Assembly (NCBI GenBank): GCA_016185275.1
Contig: JACPNX010000005.1
Span: 1 to 33,114 of the forward strand
Length of the DNA: 33,114 nucleotides
Source: Actinomycetota bacterium
GTDB lineage: Bacteria; Actinomycetota; Acidimicrobiia; Acidimicrobiales; Iamiaceae
Reading direction: 5' to 3'
Shown here one piece after another: positions 26,613 through 33,114 of the stretch (within the stretch, counting starts at the first letter, position 1; each line of letters starts with the position of its first letter). A program made the translations under genes and the position numbers. Under the pieces are notes generated by a model, which was not told the origin of the DNA, searched no databases, and was given only the letters and a program-made list of their open reading frames with translations.

Positions 26613-27782
26613 TCAGCGCAGCGGCCGGTTCCGGTCACCCGGCTCGCCGAACAGGGCGATCGAGGCGGTGAAGCCGTGGAGGAACGTCCGCCCACCCACC
26701 GGGCCGATCTCGCCCGCGCACGACATGCCCGCGCAGGCCGGCGCCCGGCCGGCCACGAGCCGGGCGTCGTGATCCGGCGCGCCGAACAGGTTCATCCCGC
26801 GGCCGTTGCAGGTGAACACCAGGGCCGCCTGGGCCGCGTCGGCGTCGGCGAGCGCGAGGCGCAGGTCCTCGTCGGCGGAGTCGGCGTCACGGACGTGGAA
26901 CTGCACGGTGGTTCCGACGGGAACGGCGTCGCCGACGACGAGCGCGCCGGTGCTGCGGTCGCCCCCGAGCACGGCCCGGATCACGAAGTCGCCCCGACCG
27001 AAGGACTCCTTCGACTCGTCGATGACCACGCCGAGCTGCAACCCGGCCGCCAGCAGCTCGCGCTCGTCGGGGCCCGAAGCATCGACGAGCTGCTGGAGCC
27101 GGTCGAGGCTGGCCCGCCCGGCCAGCTCCTCCACGACGTTGCCCGTGGCCCTGGTGACGATCATCGGGTCGCCGGCCGGCCGGCAGCCCTGGGACACCAC
27201 CGCGCGCACGCCGGCCGCCGGGGGGAGCACGACCCCGACGGCCCCGCGATCGACGACCGCGCCGTCCGCGACGAGACGGTTGCCGCCAGGTGTGCGGGCC
27301 GCGGACGCCAGGCCACCGATGATCGTGACGTCGGGGCGGGCGCTGCGCAGCTCGGCCACCAGGCCGTCCACCGGGAACGTGAACGGGTCGGCCACCAGCA
27401 CGAGCGTGTGGCGGCCGCTGGGCAGCTCGTCCAGACCGTGGACGGCCACGCCGCCGTCGACCACCTCCGCCTCCAGCACGACGGGTACGGCAGCCGGCGT
27501 GCCGGGCGGGAAGCGGGCCGCCCACAGCGCGACCGCCGGCCGGTCCTCGACCTCTCGGTCGCGGCCGAGCACCATCCCCGCGGTCGTGCCGAGCAGCGCC
27601 ACGGGAGCGAGGACCGCCTGGACGGCGCCGGCGATCTCGTCGATGGCCCCGGTGTGCGCGGCGCCGACGAAGAGGGCGGCGAGGTCGGGCCGGGGACCGA
27701 CGGCTTCGAGCACCTCGCCGATCACCTCGCCCACCGCTTCGGCGGCCACCGGGTGCTCCGAGAGGGCGGCGGCGAAGGGCAC
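26613..27782 (-). CDS. FIST-domain sensory protein
   Basis: A 389-residue protein made of FIST-N (about 30-220) and FIST-C (about 225-375), a sensory module thought to bind small ligands such as amino acids in signalling proteins. FIST-N features are the FVGAAH start, ALLGTTAGMVLG, and IIGGLASA. FIST-C contains ELLAAGLQLGVVIDESKE, DFVIRAVLGGD, ALVFTCNGRGMNLFG, and the closing GEIGPVGGRTFLHGFTASIALF, whose parts match the family. It has no attached kinase, GGDEF or chemotaxis domain and no signal peptide, so it is a free-standing cytosolic sensor. GTG 27782 is 5 nt after the preceding gene's stop, so they form an operon. The partner is unknown. Confidence 0.85.
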   Translation of the reverse strand: MPFAAALSEHPVAAEAVGEVIGEVLEAVGPRPDLAALFVGAAHTGAIDEIAGAVQAVLAPVALLGTTAGMVLGRDREVEDRPAVALWAARFPPGTPAAVPVVLEAEVVDGGVAVHGLDELPSGRHTLVLVADPFTFPVDGLVAELRSARPDVTIIGGLASAARTPGGNRLVADGAVVDRGAVGVVLPPAAGVRAVVSQGCRPAGDPMIVTRATGNVVEELAGRASLDRLQQLVDASGPDERELLAAGLQLGVVIDESKESFGRGDFVIRAVLGGDRSTGALVVGDAVPVGTTVQFHVRDADSADEDLRLALADADAAQAALVFTCNGRGMNLFGAPDHDARLVAGRAPACAGMSCAGEIGPVGGRTFLHGFTASIALFGEPGDRNRPLR

Positions 27783-27787
27783 GGCGA

Positions 27788-28252
27788 TCAGGGGACCGGA
27801 GGGAGCAGCGTGAAGGGCGCGGTCGTGACCGGACCGAGATCGACCCGGCAGCGGGCCAGCACGGTGCCGTAGGTCGGGAAGTCCAGCTCGGCCCGCACCA
27901 GCCGGTAGTTGAACCTGCCCGGCTCGACCTGGAGGGGCTGCACGTTGCGGGCCACGACCTCCGGCTCGTCGCCCTCACCGGCGCCCGGACCGGGGCCGGC
28001 GGCGTCGGCGGTGTCCGCGGGGTCGGCGGGGCCGGCGCCGCTGGCCCGCTCGAACACGACCTCGAGCGCGCCCGTCCCCTTTCCGTCGGGCGGGCACCAG
28101 ACCAGCACGAGCAGGTGCGGGGTCACGGTGACGGGTGCCGGCGCATCGGCGGGCGCCGAGAAGTGGACGCCGGTCAGGTCGATGCGCGTCGAAGGACCCG
28201 GCGTCTGCCGGAAGTCCATGGTGTCGACGTAGACCGCGGCGACGATCTCCAC
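27788..28252 (-). CDS. conserved hypothetical protein paired with FIST
   Basis: A 154-residue protein I do not recognise. The pattern is mostly beta strands (VAAVYVDTMDF, HLLVLVWCPPDGKGTGALEVVFE, FNYRLVRAELDFPTYGTV, and a final CRVDLGPVTTAPFTL). They are interrupted at residues 70-95 by an Ala/Gly/Pro/Asp-rich linker. It looks like a small beta-sandwich with a flexible loop. No cysteine cluster or signal peptide. GTG 28252 has TAGGTT 6 nt upstream, a clear leaderless start. It is the first gene of the unit with FIST, which suggests they act together, perhaps as ligand-binding partners. Confidence 0.65.
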   Translation of the reverse strand: MEIVAAVYVDTMDFRQTPGPSTRIDLTGVHFSAPADAPAPVTVTPHLLVLVWCPPDGKGTGALEVVFERASGAGPADPADTADAAGPGPGAGEGDEPEVVARNVQPLQVEPGRFNYRLVRAELDFPTYGTVLARCRVDLGPVTTAPFTLLPPVP

Positions 28253-28258
28253 CCGGTC

Positions 28259-28264
28259 AACCTA
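28259..28264 (-). promoter_or_regulatory. -10 box of a leaderless promoter for the 154-aa/FIST operon
   Basis: Minus-strand TAGGTT ends 6 nt before GTG 28252. It is divergent from the TetR promoter 70 bp away, so the regulator might act on both. Confidence 0.5.
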
Positions 28265-28333
28265 GCGAGCGGTCCCTCCTGCCCCGGCCCCCCGCCGAGC
28301 GCGAGCTTCCCCGGCGTGTGGTTGACCGGCCGG

Positions 28334-28339
28334 TAGCCT
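28334..28339 (+). promoter_or_regulatory. -10 box of a leaderless promoter for the TetR gene
   Basis: TAGCCT ends 6 nt before GTG 28346. The 93-bp divergent spacer is where TetR autoregulation would be expected; I see no clear long palindrome in it. Confidence 0.5.
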
Positions 28340-28345
28340 GCCGCG

Positions 28346-28957
28346 GTGGCGACGGTAGGCGCGGCGACGACCCGCGACACGATCCTCCGGGAGGCGAGGC
28401 GCTGCTTCGCGGAGCGGGGCTTCACCGGCACCTCGCTCAACGACATCGCCGAGGGCGTCGGCATCCGCCGTCCCAGCCTGCTCCACCACTTCCCGTCCAA
28501 AGAGGCCATCTACGCCGAGGTGTTCCTGCTCAGCTTCGGTGAGTGGTCCGCCCGGGTGGAGCAGGCCGTCGAGGAGCCCCAGCGGGACGGGTGGAACAAG
28601 GTCGACCACGTGCTCACCGCCGGGTTCCGGTTCTTCCAGGAGAACCCCGACTTCGTGCGGCTGGTGCGCCGGGAGGCCTTGGAGGGCGGCGAGCACCTGC
28701 CGGTCGACCTCGGCCGGGTGCTGCGGCCCCACTTCGAGCGGGCCGTGGGGTACCTGCGGCGGGAGATGGAGGTCGGCCACTTCCGCGTCCAGGACCCCGA
28801 GCAGCTCATCCTCACGGGCTACGGAGCGCTCCTGTCGTACTTCTCCGACGCCCCGTTCCTCGGCGGCCTCCTCGGGCGCGATCCCTTCGCGGCGGACGCT
28901 CTGGAGACCCGCCTCCAGCACGTCCGGGAGCTGTTCCGCGCCGCGCTGCAGCCCTGA
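28346..28957 (+). CDS. TetR-family transcriptional regulator
   Basis: A 203-residue one-component repressor. The N-terminal DNA-binding domain (about 8-56) has the TetR helix-turn-helix: [49 protein letters not shown] is the recognition portion split across its helices. The C-terminal part (60-200) is all helical and binds an unknown ligand. GTG 28346 is set by TAGCCT 6 nt upstream. It lies 61 bp before the acyl-CoA synthetase genes on the same strand, and many TetR proteins control acyl-CoA metabolism, so an acyl-CoA ligand is a plausible guess. The divergent 154-aa/FIST operon is an alternative target. Confidence 0.9.
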   Translation: MATVGAATTRDTILREARRCFAERGFTGTSLNDIAEGVGIRRPSLLHHFPSKEAIYAEVFLLSFGEWSARVEQAVEEPQRDGWNKVDHVLTAGFRFFQENPDFVRLVRREALEGGEHLPVDLGRVLRPHFERAVGYLRREMEVGHFRVQDPEQLILTGYGALLSYFSDAPFLGGLLGRDPFAADALETRLQHVRELFRAALQP

Positions 28958-29004
28958 GCAGGGGACCCGCGCCGCGCGGTTCCGGGAGCGGTCTGGCGCG
29001 CAGG

Positions 29005-29010
29005 TAGGGT
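29005..29010 (+). promoter_or_regulatory. -10 box upstream of the acyl-CoA synthetase beta gene
   Basis: TAGGGT ends 8 nt before GTG 29019 and decides that start. It suggests the synthetase genes are not merely read through from tetR. Confidence 0.5.
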
Positions 29011-29018
29011 ACGCGGCC

Positions 29019-29708
29019 GTGCCCGACGAGCCTGCGCCCGCCGCACCCGGCGGGATCACGGGCACGACCACGCTCTCGGAGGCGGCGTCGAAAGCGATGC
29101 TGGCCCGCCACGGTGTGCCGGTCCTCGACGAGCGGACCGCCGCCTCAGCCGAGGACGCCGTGGCCGCGGCCAAGGCCCTCGGGTTTCCGGTGGTCCTCAA
29201 GCTGCTCGGTGATCGCATCGCCCACAAGACCGAGCGTGGTCTCGTGCGCCTGGGCCTCACGGGAGCCGAGGCGGTGCGAACGGCAGCCAGCGCCCTGCTC
29301 GCGGCCGCGACGCCCGAGGACGGCGACGTGGCTCTCCTCGTCGCTCCGATGGTGAGCGGGACGCGGGAGCTGATCGCGGGGCTGGCGACGGATCCCCAGT
29401 TCGGCCGCACGGTCATGCTCGGCGTCGGCGGGGTGCTGGCCGAGGCGGTGGCCGACGTGCAGCTGCGACTCGTGCCGATCGAGCGCGTCGACGCCGAGGA
29501 GATGATCGAGGACCTGGCCACCCAGCGACTGCTCGGCGCGTTCCGGGGCGAGCCGCCGGTCGACCGGGCCGCGCTGGTCGACGTGCTGCTGGGCCTGTCC
29601 GCCGCCGCCGAGGCCGACCCATCGATCGTCTCGGCCGACCTCAACCCGCTGATCGTGGTCGACGGCCGACCGGTCGCCGTGGACGCGCTGGTGGAGGTGG
29701 AGCGGTGA
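29019..29708 (+). CDS. NDP-forming acyl-CoA synthetase, beta (ATP-grasp) subunit
   Basis: The nucleotide-binding subunit of an ADP- or GDP-forming acetate/acyl-CoA ligase, which interconverts acyl-CoA, NDP and phosphate with acid, CoA and NTP. The 229-residue ATP-grasp protein has LSEAASKAMLARHGVPV (N-terminal), FPVVLKL with Lys61, the DRIAHKTERG motif with His69, and LVAPMVSGTRELIAG. It also has MLGVGGVLAEAVAD and the metal-binding SADLNPLIV. His69 corresponds to the second phosphohistidine known from archaeal enzymes. The stop overlaps the alpha subunit start (GTGA). The substrate acid is not shown by sequence; many enzymes are fused, while this one is split. Confidence 0.9.
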   Translation: MPDEPAPAAPGGITGTTTLSEAASKAMLARHGVPVLDERTAASAEDAVAAAKALGFPVVLKLLGDRIAHKTERGLVRLGLTGAEAVRTAASALLAAATPEDGDVALLVAPMVSGTRELIAGLATDPQFGRTVMLGVGGVLAEAVADVQLRLVPIERVDAEEMIEDLATQRLLGAFRGEPPVDRAALVDVLLGLSAAAEADPSIVSADLNPLIVVDGRPVAVDALVEVER

Positions 29709-31264
29709 GCGCGGCCGGCGCCGGAGAGGGCGCGGCGGCCAGCCGTCGGGCCGGCGCGGCCGGCGCTCGGGCCGGCGGTCGGGGCGTGAAGGGCCGCCCC
29801 TCCGACGAGGCGTTCCGCGCGCTGTTCGAGCCGCGTGGGGTGATCGTGGCCGGGGCGTCGAGCCACCCGGGCAAGTTCGGCTTCGTGAGCCTGCACAACC
29901 TCCTCGCCGCCGGTTACTCCGGCCGCGTCTTCGCCACGAACCGCGAGGGCGTCGAGGTCCTCGGCGTCCCGACGGCCCGCGGCGTCGAGGAGCTGCCCGA
30001 TGGCGCCGCCGACCTCGTGTTCGTCTGCACGCCGGCGTCGGCCAACCCCGACCTGCTGCGCGCGTGCGCCGCCAAGGGCGTGCGGGCCGCGTTCCTCACG
30101 TCGGCCGGCTACGGCGAGGCAGGCGCGCAAGGCCGGCGCGCCCAGGACGACCTCGTGGCGTTGGCCGACGAGGTCGGCATCCTGCTGGCCGGCCCGAACG
30201 GTCAGGGCGTCGTGTCCACCCCGGCGTCGTTGTGCGCGCAGATCGTGGCCCCGTACCCGCCGGCCGGGCGGATCGGCGTGGCCTCGCAGTCCGGCAACTT
30301 CGTGTCCTCCTTCCTCAACTACGCGGTCCACAGCGGCGTGGGGATCAGCCGGGCGGTCAGCGCCGGGAACGCCGCCGCGGTGAGCGTGCCGGACTTCCTC
30401 GACTGGTTCGCGGACGACCCGGCGACCTCCGTCGGGCTCGCCTACGTGGAGGGCGTGCCGGACGGCCGCGCCTTCGCCGAGCGGGTGCGCTCGATCAGTG
30501 AACGCATGCCGCTGGTGCTGCTCAAGGGCGGGGCGACCGCCGGGGGGCAGCGGGCCGCGGCGAGCCACACCGGCTCCCTCGCCACCGACGACCGGGTCTT
30601 CGACGGTGCGCTGCGCCAGGCGGGGGCGGTGCGGGCCCGGGGCGTCGAGGAGGCCTACGAGGCGGCGGCCACCTTCGCCACCCAGCCACTGCCGAAGGGG
30701 AACCGGGTGGTGGTGATGACGACCGCGGGCGGATGGGGTGTGGTCACGGCCGACGCCATCACCACCTCGGAGCTCGAGCTGGCGCCACTGGCCCCCGACC
30801 TCGTGGCCGCCATCGACGGCAAGCTCCCGCCCCGGTGGAGCAGGGGCAACCCGGTCGACCTGGCCGGCGGCGAGACCCGCGACACCATCCCCGAGGTGCT
30901 CGAGATGATCGCCACGCACCCCGACGTCGACGCAGTGATCCAGCTCGGCCTCGGCATCCAGTCCAACCAGGCCCGCATGATGCGCGAAGGGCCCTTCTAC
31001 GCGGGTCAGGGCCTCGAGCGGATCGTCGCCTTCCACGAGCGCCAGGACGCCCGCTACGCGCAGGCCGCGGCCGACATCTCCCAGGCGACCGGCAAGCCGA
31101 TCCTTCTCGCCACCGAGCTCGGTGTGACCCAGCCCGACAACCCCGGACCCGCCACCGTCCGGGCCACGGGAAGGCTCTGCTACCCGTCGGGTCCCAGGGC
31201 GGTGGCGGCGCTCGAGCAGCTCTGGCGGTACGGCCGATGGCGGGAGCGGCGGGGTCTGCGGTGA
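29705..31264 (+). CDS. NDP-forming acyl-CoA synthetase, alpha (CoA-binding) subunit
   Basis: The 519-residue partner of the beta subunit. A CoA-binding Rossmann domain (about 38-165, FEPRGVIVAGASSHPGKFG) is followed by two succinyl-CoA-ligase-like domains: GVASQSGNF (191-199), the phosphohistidine motif ASHTGSLATDD with His288, and a final domain with TTAGGWGVVTADAI and NPVDLAGG. All features of the ADP-forming acetyl-CoA synthetase alpha chain are present. The first 30 residues are an Ala/Gly/Arg-rich tail; GTG near 29786 (VKGRPSDEAF) is an alternative start, but the GTGA overlap at 29705 supports the longer form. The stop also overlaps the next gene start (GTGA). The alpha-beta pair may conserve energy or activate an acid. 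Confidence 0.91.
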   Translation: MSAAGAGEGAAASRRAGAAGARAGGRGVKGRPSDEAFRALFEPRGVIVAGASSHPGKFGFVSLHNLLAAGYSGRVFATNREGVEVLGVPTARGVEELPDGAADLVFVCTPASANPDLLRACAAKGVRAAFLTSAGYGEAGAQGRRAQDDLVALADEVGILLAGPNGQGVVSTPASLCAQIVAPYPPAGRIGVASQSGNFVSSFLNYAVHSGVGISRAVSAGNAAAVSVPDFLDWFADDPATSVGLAYVEGVPDGRAFAERVRSISERMPLVLLKGGATAGGQRAAASHTGSLATDDRVFDGALRQAGAVRARGVEEAYEAAATFATQPLPKGNRVVVMTTAGGWGVVTADAITTSELELAPLAPDLVAAIDGKLPPRWSRGNPVDLAGGETRDTIPEVLEMIATHPDVDAVIQLGLGIQSNQARMMREGPFYAGQGLERIVAFHERQDARYAQAAADISQATGKPILLATELGVTQPDNPGPATVRATGRLCYPSGPRAVAALEQLWRYGRWRERRGLR

Positions 31265-32736
31265 CGTCGCCCCGTGCGCGCCGGCACCGGCGGCGGGTGC
31301 GCATCCCCGTCGCGCTCGCGGTGCTGGCCATCGGCTCAGGAGCGCTCGGCGTCCGCCTCGGATCCGACGGGGGCGCGGCGACGGCACGGGGGAGCGTCGC
31401 CGCACCGGCCACGCCCGTCCTGTCGCCACGGCGCATCGCGGCCTGGCTGTCCGAACCCATCGCGGACGCCAAGCTGCGGGCCGAGCTCGACGTGATCGTC
31501 GCCGCCTCGCCCCCTGCGACCTGCCTCACCGTGTCCGTCGGCGGTCGGGAGGTCTATGCCCGCAACCCGGACATGGCGCTGATCCCGGCGTCGAACCAGA
31601 AGCTCGTGACGGCCACGGCCGCCATCGAGGTGCTCGGTGCGGACACCCGCTACCGCACGAAGGTCGTCGCGCCGGGCGCGGGGGCGGGGGCGGGCGCAGG
31701 CGCGGCGCCGGTCGGGACGATCCAGGGCGACCTGTTCCTGGTCGGGGGCGGCGACCCGCTGCTCGAGACCAAGGCCTACGTCGCCCACTTCCTGCGCCAA
31801 CCGCAGATCGCGACGCCGATGGAGTCGCTGGCGGACGCCATCGCGAAGGCCGGGATCCGCCGGATCACCGGACGCATCGTGGGCGACGGGTCCCGCTACG
31901 ACTCCAGGCGCTACCCGGCGACGTGGGCCCAGCGGTTCGTCGACGAGCGCCAGATCGGTCCGCTGTCGGCGCTAGGGGTGAACGACGCGTTCACCGCCTT
32001 CCCGGCCAAGCAGTCCGCACTCGAGAGCCAGGACATCCCGGCGCTGGTTCCCGCCGCCGACCCCGCGCAGCACGCGGCCAGCGTGCTGACCGAGCTCCTC
32101 GCCAACCGCGGCATCCAGGTGGACGGTCCGCCGGCGGCGGGCACGGCTCCGGCCGGAGGGCGCCAGATCGCCTACGTGGACTCGCCCCCGATGCGCGAGG
32201 TCGTGAAGGAGATGCTCGACGAGAGCGACGACCAGACGGCAGAGCTCCTGGTGAAGGAGATGGGCTACCGCGCCTCCGGCCAGGGCAGCACCGAGGCCGG
32301 TGTGCGGGTCGTGACCCGGACCATGGAGCGGCTCGGGTTGGCCGACAAGGGAACGAAGGCGGCGGACGGCTCCGGTCTGGGCGATGCCAACCGGACGAGC
32401 TGCCGACTCGTCTCCCGGATTCTCGACCGGGCCGGGCCGCGGGGGATCATCGGTGGCAGCCTGGCCGTGGCCGGAAAGAGCGGGACGCTGACCGACCGCT
32501 TCCAGTCGTCGAAGGCCAAGGGTCGGCTGAGGGCCAAGACGGGCACGCTCAACGAGGTGACGGCGCTGTCGGGGTTCGTCGACGCCGTGCAGGGAGCGGT
32601 GCTCACGTTCTCGTACATCGCCAACGGCCGGACCGTGAGCGATGAGTTCGTCAAGCTCCAGGAGGCGCTGGGCGACGATCTCGTGGTGTACCCGGAGGGG
32701 CCGCCTCTGCGGCTGCTCGAGCCCAAGGCCAAGTGA
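31261..32736 (+). CDS. dacB: D-alanyl-D-alanine carboxypeptidase/endopeptidase (peptidase S13, PBP4 type)
   Basis: A penicillin-binding protein that trims peptidoglycan stem peptides outside the membrane. At 491 residues it has an Arg-rich N-terminus and one hydrophobic anchor (about 14-32). The active-site Ser111-x-x-Lys114 is in PASNQKLVTA and the KTG motif is at 426-428. The middle SxN motif reads Ser322-Asp-Asp324, with Asp where Asn is expected, so activity could be altered. A Gly-Ala repeat (residues 139-148, coded by about 31675-31704) interrupts the fold. GTG 31261 overlaps the preceding stop (GTGA); being coupled to a cytosolic CoA ligase is unexpected. Confidence 0.9.
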   Translation: MTSPRARRHRRRVRIPVALAVLAIGSGALGVRLGSDGGAATARGSVAAPATPVLSPRRIAAWLSEPIADAKLRAELDVIVAASPPATCLTVSVGGREVYARNPDMALIPASNQKLVTATAAIEVLGADTRYRTKVVAPGAGAGAGAGAAPVGTIQGDLFLVGGGDPLLETKAYVAHFLRQPQIATPMESLADAIAKAGIRRITGRIVGDGSRYDSRRYPATWAQRFVDERQIGPLSALGVNDAFTAFPAKQSALESQDIPALVPAADPAQHAASVLTELLANRGIQVDGPPAAGTAPAGGRQIAYVDSPPMREVVKEMLDESDDQTAELLVKEMGYRASGQGSTEAGVRVVTRTMERLGLADKGTKAADGSGLGDANRTSCRLVSRILDRAGPRGIIGGSLAVAGKSGTLTDRFQSSKAKGRLRAKTGTLNEVTALSGFVDAVQGAVLTFSYIANGRTVSDEFVKLQEALGDDLVVYPEGPPLRLLEPKAK

Positions 32737-32882
32737 GCGCAGGCGCCGCCGTGAGCGCTGCCCGCGCCGGCGGCCCGCATCGCCGTGAGGGCGGACATCG
32801 CCGGGGCGGGCCACATGCGGGACCTCTTGGGCCCGAAGGACTGACTGGCCCCCCGTCGGGCACCCACCAGACAGCGCGTTGC
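32737..32882. other. spacer without a recognisable gene
   Basis: A GTG at 32733 overlaps the dacB stop, and its frame stays open to the window edge, but the product is only Arg/Pro/His/Gly-rich and runs through the repeat array, so I do not call it. Short GCCGCC/GGCGGC arms could form a weak hairpin after dacB. Nothing else is seen. Confidence 0.4.
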
Positions 32883-33114
32883 GATCCGCCTCCCGACGAA
32901 ACCCGACCAACCACCAGCACCACCCGCACACCGCACGCTGCCCGGATCCGCCTCCCGACGAAAACCGACCAACCACCAGCGCCACCCGCACACCGCACGC
33001 TGCCCGGATCCGCCTCCCGACGAAAACCGACCAACCACCAGCGCCACCCGCACACCGCACGCTGCCCGGATCCGCCTCCCGACGAAAACCGACCAACCAC
33101 CAGCGCCACCCGCA
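32883..33114. repeat. 62-bp tandem repeat array, at least 3.7 copies
   Basis: Units begin with GATCCGCC at 32883, 32945, 33007 and 33069, an exact 62-bp period. Copies 2 and 3 are identical and the fourth is cut off by the window end after 46 nt. Copy 1 differs from copy 2 at two bases (32902 C for A, 32919 A for G). The period is not a multiple of three, so no single reading frame repeats. The unit has no stop codon in any frame. It carries no spacers of differing sequence, which excludes a CRISPR array. Confidence 0.92.

Noticed and set aside
32883..33114. CRISPR array
   Set aside because: The period (62 bp) would suit repeat plus spacer, but the whole unit is identical from copy to copy, so there are no distinct spacers, and no cas gene is present.
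32733..33114. coding frame coupled to dacB by GTGA
   Set aside because: The frame is open to the edge only because the repeat lacks stops in every frame; the product changes frame phase with each unit and has no protein-like pattern.

Overview
The window comes from a very GC-rich actinobacterium. It has FbiC for coenzyme F420, a DUF3151 protein, GTG starts at most genes, and TANNNT -10 boxes placed 6-10 nt before start codons (leaderless mRNAs). I would place it near the Acidimicrobiia, but that is an inference. It reads as chromosome: 28 confident or probable genes, almost no spacer, no rRNA or tRNA, no transposase, and no CRISPR array.

Layout. 1-175: tail of an upstream gene, a strong terminator, then a leaderless DUF3151 gene. 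740-5184: a gamma-glutamylation catabolic set, with an aldehyde dehydrogenase (-) divergent from an SDR, a glutamine-synthetase-like ligase and a class-I amidotransferase-type gamma-glutamyl hydrolase (+). 5235-9305: flavin reductase, sphingosine-1-phosphate-lyase-like PLP enzyme, MobA, rhodanese and RNase D (all +). 9332-9376: a long perfect inverted repeat between converging genes. 9362-13067: GH13 alpha-glucosidase (-), a 65-aa CPEC/HxH/C protein (+) and a CLC channel with CBS domains (-). 13173-15035: TypA/BipA (+). 15063-17924: a three-gene minus-strand unit of a cysteine-rich protein, a McrB-like AAA+ ATPase and an unrecognised partner. 17978-19008: an orphan ParA (-) and a divergent 66-aa protein (+). 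19019-26578: transketolase, transaldolase, 6-phosphogluconolactonase, FbiC and a LOG-family protein, all (-). 26613-28252: a FIST sensor protein and a 154-aa protein (-). 28346-32736: TetR regulator, split NDP-forming acyl-CoA synthetase (beta, alpha) and a DacB-type carboxypeptidase (+). 32883-33114: a 62-bp tandem repeat running off the window.

How the genes may work together. The first cluster has the four activities needed to oxidise an amino alcohol or amine while it is protected as a gamma-glutamyl amide. Transketolase, transaldolase and lactonase form the pentose-phosphate set without zwf/opcA. FbiC and the LOG protein follow directly, which suggests an F420-linked oxidative branch. 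The acyl-CoA synthetase subunits are translationally coupled and lie behind a TetR gene.

Best candidates for something undescribed: the McrB-like three-gene module (15063-17924), the 62-bp repeat at the right edge, and the 14-bp perfect inverted repeat that embeds the stop codon of the GH13 gene.
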